A stretch of 64,000 bases of DNA from Marinifaba aquimaris (lineage in GTDB: Bacteria > Pseudomonadota > Gammaproteobacteria > Enterobacterales > Alteromonadaceae). The notes beneath the pieces are model-generated. The model had not been told where the DNA came from, did not search any database, and saw only the letters and a list, made by a program, of their open reading frames with translations. The stretch is from assembly GCF_013328345.1 (NCBI RefSeq), contig NZ_JABULX010000008.1, positions 60,771 through 124,770 of the forward strand. The letters are read 5' to 3'. The position numbers were made by a program, and so were the translations under genes. Positions 36,143-47,300 of this stretch are shown here, piece after piece. Within the stretch, counting starts at the first letter, position 1. Each line of letters starts with the position of its first letter.

Positions 36143-37069
36143 ATGGAGTTAATCCGAGACTTACAAGGTATTTTGCCAAAGCACCACGGTTGTGTTCTAA
36201 CAATTGGCAATTTTGATGGCGTGCATTTAGGCCATCAAGCCGTTCTTGCTCAGGTTAAAGCCAAGGCGAAAGCGTTAAATTTACCAGCGGTTGTTATGGT
36301 TTTTGAACCACAGCCAATTGAGTTCTTTTCGCCAGATAAGGCGCCAGCTCGAATCTGTCGTTGGCGTGATAAATACGAATTATTAAAAGCGCAGCAAATC
36401 GACCGCATGTTATGTGTGCGTTTCAATGAAAAGTTTGCAGCTTTATCTGCTAATGAGTTCATTGAAATACTGCTACTAGAAAAACTGGGCGTTAAGCATT
36501 TAGTGATAGGGGATGACTTTCGCTTTGGTAAAGCGCGAATGGGCGATTTTACCACACTGCAAGCAGCTGGCGAAAAGCACCAATTTACTGTTGAAGATAC
36601 TCTATCTTACCTCAAACAGGGAGTAAGGGTGAGTAGCACTTCGGTTAGGCAGTCTTTAGCTTTAGGTGATTTTGATAAAGCGACAGCATTATTAGCTAGA
36701 CCGTTTAGTATTAGTGGCCATGTTGTTCATGGCGATAAAATAGGTAGGACAATTGGGTTTCCAACGTTAAATATTTTACTGCGCCGCCAAGTATCGCCTG
36801 TTAGCGGAGTATATGCGGTTCAAGTGAATCACCAAGGCCAAGTGCTTAACGGTGTTGCAAATGTTGGAACCCGCCCCACGGTAAAAGGGATTAGGCAACA
36901 ATTAGAAGTGCATTTATTTGATTTTGCTGGTGACCTGTACGGCCAGCGACTGACAATTACTTTTAAGAAAAAACTGCGTGATGAGCAAAAATTTGACTCA
37001 GTTGACGCATTAAAGCAACAAATTAAGTTAGACGCCTCGCATGCAAAAACTGCATTGATGTGCGACTAA
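36143..37069 (+). CDS. ribF: Bifunctional riboflavin kinase / FAD synthetase
   Basis: A 308-residue protein. The N-terminal FMN adenylyltransferase domain has the nucleotide-binding TIGNFDGVHLGHQ and GDDFRFGK. The C-terminal riboflavin kinase domain has GHVVHGDKIGRTIGFPTLNI. It makes FMN and FAD from riboflavin and ATP. The position between murJ and ileS is conserved. A TATAAT at 36067-36072 may be its own -10 element, though the -35 is weak. Confidence 0.96.
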   Translation: MELIRDLQGILPKHHGCVLTIGNFDGVHLGHQAVLAQVKAKAKALNLPAVVMVFEPQPIEFFSPDKAPARICRWRDKYELLKAQQIDRMLCVRFNEKFAALSANEFIEILLLEKLGVKHLVIGDDFRFGKARMGDFTTLQAAGEKHQFTVEDTLSYLKQGVRVSSTSVRQSLALGDFDKATALLARPFSISGHVVHGDKIGRTIGFPTLNILLRRQVSPVSGVYAVQVNHQGQVLNGVANVGTRPTVKGIRQQLEVHLFDFAGDLYGQRLTITFKKKLRDEQKFDSVDALKQQIKLDASHAKTALMCD

Positions 37070-37116
37070 AATAGAACGATATAGAGCGAACAAGCTGATT
37101 TAGGAAAAGTGACTCG

Positions 37117-39960
37117 ATGAGCGATTATAAACAATCACTGAATTTACCCGAAACTGATTTTCCAATGCGTGGTAATTTAGCAAAACGTGAACCTGAAATG
37201 TTAAAGGCCTGGAATGAGAAGAAACTCTACGAGGCTATTCGTACTGCTCGTGCCGGTGCTGAGCAATTCGTATTACATGATGGCCCTCCTTATGCAAACG
37301 GTGATATTCACATTGGTCACGCAGTAAATAAAGTTCTAAAAGATATTATTATCAAGGCGAAAACGCTTTCTGGTTTTGATGCGCCATATGTCCCAGGTTG
37401 GGATTGCCACGGTTTACCAATCGAGTTAAAAGTTGAAAAGAAAGTCGGTAAACCGGGCCATAAAGTTACAGCGGCAGAGTTCAGAGAAAAGTGTCGTGCC
37501 TATGCTAAAACACAAGTTGAAGGTCAGAAAAAAGACTTTATGCGTTTGGGTATTTTGGGTGAGTGGGATAACCCTTACCTAACAATGGATTTCAACTTTG
37601 AAGCTAACATTATTCGCTCACTTGGCAAAATTGTTGAAAACGGTCACCTTGTTAAAGGGTTCAAACCTGTACATTGGTGTACAGATTGTGGCTCTGCATT
37701 AGCCGAAGCTGAAGTTGAGTACCAAGATAAAACATCGCCTGCGATTGATGTTCGCTTTACTTTAACTGACGAGTCAATTGCCCAAAAATTCTCATTAGCA
37801 TCAGCTGATAAAGCCGGTACTGGTCCTATCTCAACAGTGATCTGGACTACAACACCTTGGACACTGCCTGCTAACCGCGCAGTTGCTATTCACCCAGACG
37901 TGGAATACACACTTGTTCAAGTAGAAAACGGTGAGCAAAGCGAACGTTTAATTTTAGCATCAGATCTAGTGACAGCTGCTATGGATCGTTACGGTTTTGA
38001 GCATTACCACGCATTAGGCTATGTAAAAGGTAGCGAGTTAGAATTAGCCCAGGCACAACACCCATTTTATGACTTCACGGTGCCTGTGATTTTAGGTGAG
38101 CACGTAACTACTGACTCAGGTACCGGTTGTGTTCACACCGCACCTGGTCACGGTCAAGACGATTTCGTAGTTGGTCAAAAATATGGCTTAGAAGTGGCTA
38201 ACCCTGTAGGGGGTAACGGTGTTTACTTAGAAAGCACTGAGTTATTCGCCGGTCAACACGTATTTAAAGCTAACGACTCCGTTATTGATGTGCTTAAAGA
38301 CAAAGGCGCACTCGTTCACCACAGAAATATCGTTCACAGTTACCCGCATTGCTGGCGTCATAAAACGCCTATTATTTTTCGTGCAACTCCTCAGTGGTTT
38401 ATCGCTATGGATGAAGCGGGTCTGCGTGAAAAATCATTAAAAGCAATTGAAGATACGCGTTGGATTCCTGAGTGGGGTGAGGCTCGTATTGCCAACATGG
38501 TTGAAGGTCGTCCTGACTGGTGTATTTCCCGTCAGCGTACTTGGGGTGTGCCAATTGCCTTGTTAATTCACAACGAAACGGGTGACTTACATCCAGACAC
38601 TAAAGCATTAATTGAAACAGTTGCTAAGAAAGTTGAGCAAGAAGGTATTCAAGCTTGGTTTGATTTAACCGTTGAAGATTTAATTGGTGCAGAACAAGCC
38701 AGCGAGTACAGCAAAGTAGGCGATACTTTAGATGTATGGTTTGACTCAGGCGTAACGCACGCTTGTGTAGTTGATGCGCGCAAAGAAACGTTTAAACAAC
38801 AAGCGGATCTTTATTTAGAAGGTTCTGACCAACACCGCGGTTGGTTTATGTCATCAATGATGACAGGTATCGCGATGAAAGGCGAAGCGCCATACAAGCA
38901 AGTATTGACGCACGGCTTTACCGTTGATGCTGATGGTAAAAAGATGTCTAAATCTTTAGGTAATACGGTATCACCACAGCAAGAAGTTAATAAACTAGGT
39001 GCTGATATTTTACGCTTATGGGTTGCTTCGGCTAACTACACAGCTGAAATGACTGTTTCTGATGAGATTTTAAAGCGCTCAGCAGATGCTTATCGCCGTA
39101 TTCGTAATACTGCACGTTTCTTGTTATCTAACTTATCTGGTTTTAATCCTAAAACAGATTTAGTACCCGCTGAAGACTTAGTTGAGTTGGATCGTTGGGC
39201 TGTTGCAAAAGCACAACAAACTCAAAATGAAATCTTAGAAGCTTATGATGATTATCAGTTCTTAGTCGTTGCTCAAAAGCTAATGCAATTCTGTTCTGTT
39301 GATATGGGTAGCTTCTACTTAGATGTTATTAAAGACCGTCAGTACACTGCAAAAGCCGATGGTTTGGCACGTCGTTCATGTCAGACAGCTATGTATCACA
39401 TTATGCATGCGTTAGTCCGTTGGATGGCGCCAATTTGTAGCTTTACTGCTGATGAAATTTGGCAGGAATTAAAAGCGATGGACCAATCAGGTGAAGAGTT
39501 TGTTTTCACACAGTTTTGGTATGACGGTTTATTTGGCCTAGATGAAAATGCAAAAATGAACGATGCATTTTGGTCGAAAGTCATGACGGTTAAAGCTGAA
39601 GTTAACCGTGTTGTTGAACAAGCGCGTCGCGATAAAGTGATTGGTGCAACATTAGAGGCTGATGTTACTGTTTATTTGAGTGAAGACTTACACCAAGTTA
39701 TTACTCAATTAGGTGATGAACTGCGTTTTGTACTATTAACGTCAAAAGCACAGGTAGCATTACTAGCTGATGCGCCTGCTGATGCTACTGCCACTGATTT
39801 AGATGAAGTCAAAGTAGTACTCGCTAAAACGGCTGGTGAAAAGTGTGAACGTTGCTGGCACTACAGCGAAGATGTAGGCAGTCATGCTGGCCATGAAACA
39901 ATTTGTGGTCGTTGTGTGACTAATATTGATGGTGAAGGTGAGTCTCGCTCATTCGCTTAA
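37117..39960 (+). CDS. ileS: Isoleucyl-tRNA synthetase
   Basis: A 947-residue class I synthetase of normal length. It has the HIGH box ([20 protein letters not shown]), the editing-domain region ([16 protein letters not shown]), the KMSKS box ([12 protein letters not shown]) and the C-terminal zinc-binding Cys pairs ([17 protein letters not shown]) of the bacterial eubacterial-type enzyme. It charges tRNA-Ile and hydrolyses mischarged Val-tRNA. It starts 47 bases after ribF and is followed by a strong hairpin before lspA. Confidence 0.98.
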   Translation: MSDYKQSLNLPETDFPMRGNLAKREPEMLKAWNEKKLYEAIRTARAGAEQFVLHDGPPYANGDIHIGHAVNKVLKDIIIKAKTLSGFDAPYVPGWDCHGLPIELKVEKKVGKPGHKVTAAEFREKCRAYAKTQVEGQKKDFMRLGILGEWDNPYLTMDFNFEANIIRSLGKIVENGHLVKGFKPVHWCTDCGSALAEAEVEYQDKTSPAIDVRFTLTDESIAQKFSLASADKAGTGPISTVIWTTTPWTLPANRAVAIHPDVEYTLVQVENGEQSERLILASDLVTAAMDRYGFEHYHALGYVKGSELELAQAQHPFYDFTVPVILGEHVTTDSGTGCVHTAPGHGQDDFVVGQKYGLEVANPVGGNGVYLESTELFAGQHVFKANDSVIDVLKDKGALVHHRNIVHSYPHCWRHKTPIIFRATPQWFIAMDEAGLREKSLKAIEDTRWIPEWGEARIANMVEGRPDWCISRQRTWGVPIALLIHNETGDLHPDTKALIETVAKKVEQEGIQAWFDLTVEDLIGAEQASEYSKVGDTLDVWFDSGVTHACVVDARKETFKQQADLYLEGSDQHRGWFMSSMMTGIAMKGEAPYKQVLTHGFTVDADGKKMSKSLGNTVSPQQEVNKLGADILRLWVASANYTAEMTVSDEILKRSADAYRRIRNTARFLLSNLSGFNPKTDLVPAEDLVELDRWAVAKAQQTQNEILEAYDDYQFLVVAQKLMQFCSVDMGSFYLDVIKDRQYTAKADGLARRSCQTAMYHIMHALVRWMAPICSFTADEIWQELKAMDQSGEEFVFTQFWYDGLFGLDENAKMNDAFWSKVMTVKAEVNRVVEQARRDKVIGATLEADVTVYLSEDLHQVITQLGDELRFVLLTSKAQVALLADAPADATATDLDEVKVVLAKTAGEKCERCWHYSEDVGSHAGHETICGRCVTNIDGEGESRSFA

Positions 39961-39982
39961 ACCCGAAATCATTTTAGAAATA

Positions 39983-40016
39983 AAAAGAGCATAACAGTCT
40001 TCTGTTGTGCTCTTTT
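39983..40016 (+). terminator. Long terminator-like hairpin between ileS and lspA
   Basis: A 15-bp stem (AAAAGAGCATAACAG / CTGTTGTGCTCTTTT, with one G-U) closes a 4-base TCTT loop and ends in TTTT. It stands inside a block that is normally one operon, 17 bases before lspA. It may terminate or attenuate read-through, so lspA-fkpB-ispH may have lower or separate expression. Confidence 0.75.
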
Positions 40017-40033
40017 AATGTCAGAGAAGTGAA

Positions 40034-40555
40034 ATGCAAGTATTTAAAACAACTGGTTTAGCTTGGCTTTGGTTAGCTTTGATTGTATTGGTATTAGACC
40101 AAGCAACTAAGCTTGCTATATTAGCTAACTTTAAACTGTATGAAAGCATCCCGGTGATGCCTTTTTTCAATTTAACCTATGTACAAAATTTTGGTGCAGC
40201 TTTTAGCTTTCTAGCTAATGCAGGTGGTTGGCAACGTTGGTTTTTTACTGGAATTGCAATTTTAGCTTCTGTGTTAATCAGTTTTTGGTTGTATAAAACA
40301 CCCAAATCCCAAAAGTTATTAGGTGTTGGTTTTAGTCTTATTTTAGGTGGTGCACTCGGTAATTTATATGATCGAATCAGTTACGGCTATGTGGTCGATT
40401 TTATTGATTGGTATGTAAACCAATACCACTGGCCTGCGTTTAATATTGCAGACGCCGGTATCGTCATTGGTGCTTTTCTTGTTGTGATTGACTCTTTTGT
40501 CAACGACGAAGAAAAGCAAGCTGAGCAACCTAAAACTAAAGCCACAAGTGAGTAG
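40034..40555 (+). CDS. lspA: Lipoprotein signal peptidase (signal peptidase II)
   Basis: A 173-residue protein with four membrane helices and both catalytic Asp segments: NLYDRISYGYVVDFIDWY and FNIADAGIVIG. It removes signal peptides from diacylglyceryl-modified prolipoproteins at the inner membrane; this window encodes at least two such substrates (start at 1485 and 3589). The next gene begins two bases after its stop. Confidence 0.97.
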   Translation: MQVFKTTGLAWLWLALIVLVLDQATKLAILANFKLYESIPVMPFFNLTYVQNFGAAFSFLANAGGWQRWFFTGIAILASVLISFWLYKTPKSQKLLGVGFSLILGGALGNLYDRISYGYVVDFIDWYVNQYHWPAFNIADAGIVIGAFLVVIDSFVNDEEKQAEQPKTKATSE

Positions 40556-40557
40556 TC

Positions 40558-40998
40558 ATGACCGAACAAGTTAATATCCAGGCGCAAAGCCAAGTTGTAA
40601 TGCATTTCTCTATTTTGTTAGCGGATGGCTCTGCTGCAGAAAGTACAAAAGTTCACAATAAACCAGCTAAGTTCACGATGGGCGATGGCTCATTAACACC
40701 AAGTTTTGAAAAGTGCTTAATTGGTTTAAAAGCTGGCGATGAAAAATCTTTCGAATTACAACCTGAAGATGCTTTCGGTCAACCAAACCCAGATAATATT
40801 TATCACTTAGACCGCACTAAATTTTCTGCTGATACTCCTGCTGAGGTTGGCGCTATCATCGCTTTTGCAGGACCTGATGGCAATGAAATTCCGGGTATTG
40901 TGCGCGAAGTTGCGGGTCAATCGGTTACGGTTGATTTCAACCATCCTTTAGCAGGTCAAGTTGTGACCTTTGCTGTAGAAATTATCGACGTTGTATAA
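40558..40998 (+). CDS. fkpB: FKBP-type peptidyl-prolyl isomerase (FkpB/SlpA)
   Basis: A 146-residue SlyD-like FKBP with the split FKBP fold and inserted flap: [33 protein letters not shown] and [13 protein letters not shown]. It acts as a cytoplasmic prolyl isomerase/chaperone. The lspA-fkpB-ispH order is conserved across gammaproteobacteria. Confidence 0.95.
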   Translation: MTEQVNIQAQSQVVMHFSILLADGSAAESTKVHNKPAKFTMGDGSLTPSFEKCLIGLKAGDEKSFELQPEDAFGQPNPDNIYHLDRTKFSADTPAEVGAIIAFAGPDGNEIPGIVREVAGQSVTVDFNHPLAGQVVTFAVEIIDVV

Positions 40999-41024
40999 AA
41001 CTAATCGGGCAAGAGGAAAGTACC

Positions 41025-41954
41025 ATGCAAATTAATTTAGCTAACCCGAGAGGTTTTTGCGCTGGTGTAGATCGCGCTATCAGCATTGTTGAACGAGCAA
41101 TTGAGCTGTTTAATCCACCTATCTATGTAAGACACGAAGTGGTTCACAATAAATACGTAGTTGATGGCTTGCGAAACCGCGGCGCTGTATTTGTTGATGA
41201 AGTTAGCGAAGTGCCTGATGACAGTATTGTTATTTTTAGTGCTCACGGTGTTTCTCAAGCGGTAAGAAAAGAAGCTAAAGATCGTGAATTAAAGATTTTT
41301 GATGCAACTTGTCCTCTAGTGACTAAGGTTCATATGGAGGTGACACGTGCTTCCCGAAAGGGGACTGAGTGTGTGTTAATTGGCCACCACGGTCACCCAG
41401 AAGTAGAAGGCACAATGGGGCAGTATGACAACAAAGACGGCGGTATTTACTTAGTTGAATCACCAGAAGATGTTGCTAGCCTTGAAGTAAAAGATCCGAG
41501 TAATTTGTACTACTGTTCACAAACAACCTTATCAGTAGATGACACGTCTGATGTGATTGATGCGTTGCGTGCTAAATTTCCTGAGATTGAAGGCCCTCGC
41601 AAAGATGATATTTGTTACGCCACACAAAACAGACAAGATGCAGTTCGCCAACTAGCTCATACCAATGATGTGGTGTTGGTAGTAGGAGCGAAGAACTCTT
41701 CTAATTCTAATCGATTAAGAGAACTTGCTGAAAAAGTTGGTGCGAGTGCCTTTTTAATTGATACTGCCGATGACATTCAAGCTGATTGGCTAGCCAGTGC
41801 TAAAGGCGTTGGCGTGACTGCCGGTGCTTCTGCTCCAGAAGTGTTAGTTCAGCAAGTTGTTGATCGCCTTAAAGAATTAGGTGGTGAGACGGTCACAGAA
41901 ACCGACGGTAAAGAAGAAAACGTTGTATTTGCCGTTCCTGTGGAACTGCGATAG
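41025..41954 (+). CDS. ispH: 4-hydroxy-3-methylbut-2-enyl diphosphate reductase
   Basis: A 309-residue protein with the three iron-sulfur Cys of IspH ([31 protein letters not shown]), the [13 protein letters not shown] motif and the SSNSNRL diphosphate site. It catalyses the last step of the MEP isoprenoid pathway, giving IPP and DMAPP. An AAGAGGAAAG ribosome site lies just before the ATG. Confidence 0.98.
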   Translation: MQINLANPRGFCAGVDRAISIVERAIELFNPPIYVRHEVVHNKYVVDGLRNRGAVFVDEVSEVPDDSIVIFSAHGVSQAVRKEAKDRELKIFDATCPLVTKVHMEVTRASRKGTECVLIGHHGHPEVEGTMGQYDNKDGGIYLVESPEDVASLEVKDPSNLYYCSQTTLSVDDTSDVIDALRAKFPEIEGPRKDDICYATQNRQDAVRQLAHTNDVVLVVGAKNSSNSNRLRELAEKVGASAFLIDTADDIQADWLASAKGVGVTAGASAPEVLVQQVVDRLKELGGETVTETDGKEENVVFAVPVELR

Positions 41955-42024
41955 CTACTGGCTTTAACAGCAATTTAACAAATTAATTCTTACAATAATT
42001 ACCAAATAAGAGCTAACCAATTTT

Positions 42025-42061
42025 GCTTTGTACTGCTAAGTTATGTAAGGCAGCACAAAGC
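42025..42061. repeat. Imperfect inverted repeat upstream of the first minor-pilin cluster
   Basis: GCTTTGTACTGC and GCAGCACAAAGC pair over 12 positions with one mismatch (A-C) across a 13-base loop. There is no T-run, so it is not a clear terminator. It lies between ispH and pilV and may be a protein-binding palindrome or a weak terminator for ispH. Confidence 0.4.
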
Positions 42062-42172
42062 GAGATTAGGTTGTACTCAAAGTTGGCTGCCTCAGGCGGT
42101 AAACTTTTATCTACTCCCTACCTATTCTCCTGCTTTGCTTAGTTAATAACGGACTATTTGAGGTCGTACTAA

Positions 42173-42793
42173 ATGTTAAGCAAAACGCAACAAGGTTTTT
42201 CTCTTGTCGAATTATTAATTGCCATGGTGGTTGCTGTGACGGGCATCGTCGGTTCGGTGGCCATTCAAGCAACGGCAAAAAAAAATAGCTTCGATGCCAT
42301 GCAAAGGGCACAAGCTACTTCTCTCGCCCACGATATTATCGAGCGTATCCGCGGTAATAAAGAACAATTACTCAGCTATGCGGGGACCGATTACGGTAAG
42401 CAAGAGCACACAGGTGTAACGCTGTGTCATGTGACCCAAGGAAGTAATAATGCCGTCGATTGCTCACCAGAAGATTTAGCTGCTTACGACAAATTTCAGT
42501 GGAATGATGCATTAAAAGGCGCTGATATCACCAAAACTGTACAAACCACAAATGGCGCAGAAGCGATTAATGTTGGCGGTTTAATAGACCCCACAGCTTG
42601 TATTTTCATTACTCAAGGTTTAGCTGCTGATTCTGTTACACAACTGACCAATGCAGGGAGTGTTGAAGTTGTGATCAGCTGGCAAGGGCGCTTTGAAACC
42701 AAGGACGCTAATATCTCCAACGGCAATGATTGCGGTGGTAAAAGTGTTGATAACCAACGTCGCCAAATAGCCGTCAGTGCTTACATTTTTTAA
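42173..42793 (+). CDS. pilV: Type IV minor pilin PilV (cluster 1)
   Basis: A 206-residue prepilin-like protein. The short leader ends in QQG, followed by FSLVELLIAMVVAVTGIVGS with the conserved Glu5, so it is a PilD substrate cleaved after Gly. The conserved ATAKKNSFDAMQRAQATSLA and the region around IVSWQGR-like VVISWQGRFE are PilV features. It is part of the minor-pilin priming complex at the pilus tip. First gene of pilV-pilW-pilX-pilY1-pilE-tapY2-like. Confidence 0.9.
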   Translation: MLSKTQQGFSLVELLIAMVVAVTGIVGSVAIQATAKKNSFDAMQRAQATSLAHDIIERIRGNKEQLLSYAGTDYGKQEHTGVTLCHVTQGSNNAVDCSPEDLAAYDKFQWNDALKGADITKTVQTTNGAEAINVGGLIDPTACIFITQGLAADSVTQLTNAGSVEVVISWQGRFETKDANISNGNDCGGKSVDNQRRQIAVSAYIF

Positions 42794-42798
42794 TCGTC

Positions 42799-43824
42799 AT
42801 GAATCAACTCTCAAATAAAAAACAAAGAGGTTTCAGCTTAACGGAATTATTGATTGCCAGTGTCTTAAGTATCCTGGTATTTGGCGGCGTCATCAATTTG
42901 TTAATAGCCTCAGATGAAGTAACTGATGACACCTTACAAAATGGTGAATTACAAGAAGTCGGTACATTTATTCTTAACCAAATTACCCAAGATGTAATGT
43001 TTTCCGGTTATTGGGGGGCAATGACCGAGCAAAATTTAGATGCAAACAACATTAACGTCATGGTTCATAACGGGGCAGCTGTGACTAGTGATTGCATTGG
43101 TGATGGTGGCAATAATGCTAGCTTTCCGAGCTCTACAATAACCTTACCTTTTAGAAACCTCTGGCTGACGATAGCCGATGATGCAGACGAGTTAGGCTGT
43201 ATTCCAGATGCCAAAATCGATAGCGCTATTTTACAAATAAAGCGTGGTTTAGGCGAGGAAGTAAATGTGCCGAGTAAAACGCGTTATTACCTTAGGGTTG
43301 ATAATACGATGGCTTATTTATTCGCTGGTAATGATGTTAACGATATCCCTATTTTGAACAACGGCACAACAATGGAATATCAACACCGTATTTATTATAT
43401 CCGCGATGTAGTACAAGGAGATTACAAGGTACCAGTGTTAACACGCCTCCAATTAGAGAAGCTTGATACAGCAACAGCGGCAAACGGCAAAATGGTCGCA
43501 TACGACATGGCTGAAGGTGTTGAGTACATTAATTTTTTAATGGGGCTAGATAAGGATGCAGATGGTGTGGCTGATGTATTTTTATCGGCTGAAAAAATGA
43601 ATGAAGACCGTCAATACTGGGATCAAACTGCACCAAATTCAATTGTTGCAGTGAAAGTGTTTGTGTTGGTAAGAGCATTAAAGCCAGACCCCAGCGTGAC
43701 TAATAACTTTACCTACCACTTAGGTGATTGGAGTTTCACTGCAAATGGCGATCACTATCGTCGCATGTTGTTCTCAAACACTGTAACGGTGGCTAATGCC
43801 GGAGATTCGACATGGTCAGAATAA
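42799..43824 (+). CDS. pilW: Type IV minor pilin PilW (cluster 1)
   Basis: A 341-residue protein with prepilin leader ending KQRG and FSLTELLIASVLSILVFGG. PilW features: GELQEVGTFILNQITQDVMF and a long C-terminal domain with YQHRIYYIRD. The gene is 5 bases after pilV and overlaps pilX by 13 bases. Its product is a tip-complex minor pilin. Confidence 0.9.
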   Translation: MNQLSNKKQRGFSLTELLIASVLSILVFGGVINLLIASDEVTDDTLQNGELQEVGTFILNQITQDVMFSGYWGAMTEQNLDANNINVMVHNGAAVTSDCIGDGGNNASFPSSTITLPFRNLWLTIADDADELGCIPDAKIDSAILQIKRGLGEEVNVPSKTRYYLRVDNTMAYLFAGNDVNDIPILNNGTTMEYQHRIYYIRDVVQGDYKVPVLTRLQLEKLDTATAANGKMVAYDMAEGVEYINFLMGLDKDADGVADVFLSAEKMNEDRQYWDQTAPNSIVAVKVFVLVRALKPDPSVTNNFTYHLGDWSFTANGDHYRRMLFSNTVTVANAGDSTWSE

Positions 43825-44294
43825 AGCTTCTAAAAATAAGTAAGAGTAGACAGCAAGGCGCTGCTTTATTTGCGGGAATTGTTTTTACTGCTCTGTTAAC
43901 TGGGCTTGCTGTTACCTTATTGCAAAGTAGTGTGATGGACCAAAAAATCTCTGCCGCGAATGCGGAGCAAATGCATTCGATGGATAAAACGATAGGCGGA
44001 GTTTCACATGTTGTTTATAAAGCGGTTAATAAACAAGTGGGTGGGCAAAACTTTCTGACTATCAATCAAGGCATTGACACCACAACACTAGAAGATGAAA
44101 TGAGCTTTAAGTTGGATGTTGCCACTGAGACGGGACACTCCACTAACTGCCGAGCAGAAAAACAAGCCTCATCTACAACGGCTTTTCAATGCAATAGCTT
44201 TCACGTCGAAGTTGTTAATAAATATGGGAAAAGTAATTTAGGGAAAACCACTATTCGCGCAGGCTTGATGCATCAAGCTATGGTTGTAAATTAA
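43812..44294 (+). CDS. pilX: Type IV minor pilin PilX (cluster 1)
   Basis: A 160-residue PilX-type protein. After a basic start it has RQQGAALFAGIVFTALLTGL, the Ala-rich helix without Glu5 that is normal for PilX/GspK-like minor pilins, then LQSSVMDQKISAANAEQMHS. It overlaps the end of pilW by 13 bases, the same overlap as in the second cluster. Confidence 0.88.
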   Translation: MVRIKLLKISKSRQQGAALFAGIVFTALLTGLAVTLLQSSVMDQKISAANAEQMHSMDKTIGGVSHVVYKAVNKQVGGQNFLTINQGIDTTTLEDEMSFKLDVATETGHSTNCRAEKQASSTTAFQCNSFHVEVVNKYGKSNLGKTTIRAGLMHQAMVVN

Positions 44295-44306
44295 AGGAGA
44301 TAAGAG

Positions 44307-47300
44307 ATGAAAAAGATAGTCTCCGCTCTGGCTTGTTTGGCATGTGCACCGAGCTCTGTTGCTGAAGATATTGAACTTTATGTCAATAGTAATACATCAG
44401 GAGCCGGTTCTCCTCAGATCATGATCATTTTTGATAATAGCGGTAGTATGAAAAATCATGCTGAAGTTAAAGCCGGATATGATCCAACGATTAATTACGA
44501 AAATAACCAATCGGGTTTTTACACCAACCGCGCTACTTATTTTGTCACCGGAGCCATTATTGATGGGGTTAATATTCCGGTACCAGAAGAAGAAGATAAA
44601 AAATCTAAGCCTCGTCGTTTTGAAAGAAGTAACAATGCTTGTGATGAATCTCGTATCCCTCTTTATGGTTTGTGGAAGCATAAAGTATCGGGGGCAGAGC
44701 TCGTAGGCGATGATATTGAGAGTTTGGGGCAAAGCTTTGCTGACTATGAATTGATAGAAGGTGGGCAAGGTTATTTTATTGATCCTATTGTCCAATACAA
44801 AAAAGATGCTTGGATAGAAATCAAAGAAGACAATGGCCTTAATGCAAACGATGTTGTGGATTGTAAGCGTGATGTCGATGAAGCTAATACAAATAACTTT
44901 TCTGTGGTGGGCAGTGGAGGAAACGCTGTTGATTTGGCTGGATTTCCTGGGTTACCAGTCGATGGATTAAAAGATAAAGGTGATGCGATATATCACCTAT
45001 CGCCATCTGATACTCAATATAGTGTTGCAGCTGCTGATTTTGGTAGTGTAGAAGTAACGACGTTATACACGGTTAATTACCTAAATTGGTATCACTCTAC
45101 TACTGTTGGGACAACGACTAAGTCTCGATTAGAAGTAGCCAAAGAAACCATTTCTAATCTGGTTCAAGCATCTTCTGCTGATATTGAATACGGCCTATCA
45201 TTTTTCAATGAGAGAGCAGGTGGACGTATTGTTAATGCGATCGCTCCTGATAATGTAGCTGCAAATATTAATGCTGAGGCAATATTAGAGAATATTGAAG
45301 ATGTTAATGCCGACACTTGGACTCCGCTTTGCGAAACCTTATCGGAAGTTTACCGTTATTATGCTGGCTTGGGAGTTCACTATGGCGATAATGATCCTGA
45401 TAAGGTACCAGCGAGAGATTTGCAAGCAGAGGTAACGGGTGGCGGTACATACAAAACGCCTCTAAACGAAGGCTGTCGAGACCAGATTTACACGATTATT
45501 ATCACCGATGGTGAGCCAACAAAAGATGGTGGGGCAAATAGTGTTGTGACCAGTTTAGGTGGTGATACCAGTAAAATTGTTGACGGTAGCTATTTACCCG
45601 TTTTAGCTGACTGGATGTTTAATAATGACATCAATACTAGTTTACCGGGTAAACAAACTGCTGTGACTTTTACTATAGGTTTTGGTGAAGATGCAGTTTC
45701 AGATGCTGGTCAAATACTCTCTAAAACAGCTGAATACGGCGGTGGTAAATACTATCCAGCAACGAGTGCGTCTCAGCTTACCACTGCTTTACAAAATACC
45801 ATCATTCAAATTTTGCAGACCAGTGCTACTTTCACCTCCCCATCTATTGCGGCGAACAACTTCGACCGAACAAGAAGCTTAGACTCTGTTTATTTCTCAA
45901 TGTTTTTACCTAGTCAAACTTCAGGTTGGAGAGGTAATTTGAAAAAGCTAAAAGTCAGTGGTAGTGAAATTGTTGATCAAAGTGGCGGTGGTGCAATTAA
46001 TGCGTTAGGTAATATAGATAGTGATGCGCAAACCTTTTGGGGAGCGACCTCTAATTGTAGTGGCAGTAATAGCTGCGCTGATGGAAATGAGGTGGATAAA
46101 GGTGGTGTAGCAGAAATGCTAGCTGAAACTTCAGTATCAGCGCGTACTTTATATTCAGATATAGGTGCTAGTGGCGGTTTAGATACGTTTAATTATAGCA
46201 AGCTCAATAGTTACTTTGCCGACCTCGCTACTGAGATGGGCATCGCTGCTGGCTCTGAAGAACAAGTGGTACGTTGGGCTATGGGGTATGATGAATATGA
46301 TCTAGACAAAGATAATACCACTGATGAAACACGTGAAGATTTATTTGCTGATCCACTACATTCAAAACCGTTAGTACTTAACTATGGTGGCAGCTCAAGT
46401 AGTCAAGATATACGCATTCTTGTTGGTACGAATGCGGGCGTACTGCATATGTTCCAAGATAAAGAGTCGAGCAATACGGTAGAGGAAAGTTGGGCCTTTT
46501 ACCCTAAAGCATTTGTTGGTAATTATGCACGGTTACCTGAAGTCGGTAATAAACTCTACGGTATGGATGGCTCGCCCATTGCTTTTACGTTTGATAAGAA
46601 CTTTGATGGCTCGTTAAAATCAAGTGATGGAGATTTGGTGTACATGTACACAGGGCTTCGTCGCGGTGGACGTGACTATTACGCACTAAACTTGTCTAAC
46701 CCTGACTCCCCAACAAAAATGTGGCAGATTCAAGGAGGGCAGGGTGATTTTACTGAATTGGCGCAAACTTGGTCTCAACCTGTCATTGGTTTTATTAACC
46801 ACAAATCTCATGATAATACCAAACCTGTTGTGATTTTTAGTGCCGGTTACAACGGTGACAGTGATATCACCGCAAGTACCAGTCAACCGGGCAGAGGCCT
46901 GTTTATTGTCGATGGCACCACTGGTGAGCTTATTTGGAAGACAACACCGAGCGGTAGTTCCTCAACAAATACTCAAAATAGCTTCCGCTATGCAATGCCG
47001 GCACGTCCAGTCACACTTGATAGTGATGGCGATGGTTATATTGACCGTATTTATGCTGCTGACATCGGCGGTTACGTATGGCGAATTGATATGCCGGGTA
47101 ACGATCCTAAAAGTGCTACAACCCCTTGGACTGTGCAACAGTTAGCCGATTTGTCGTCATCATCTGGTTATAGGAAGTTTTTCTCTGAACCTTCTCTTGT
47201 TCGAACTTATTTTACTGAGGTAAAAGAGGTGACGATTGATAGCGGTACAACAACTGAAAAAGTCATTAGTCAACGAGAGGTACCGTATGATGGAGTATTG

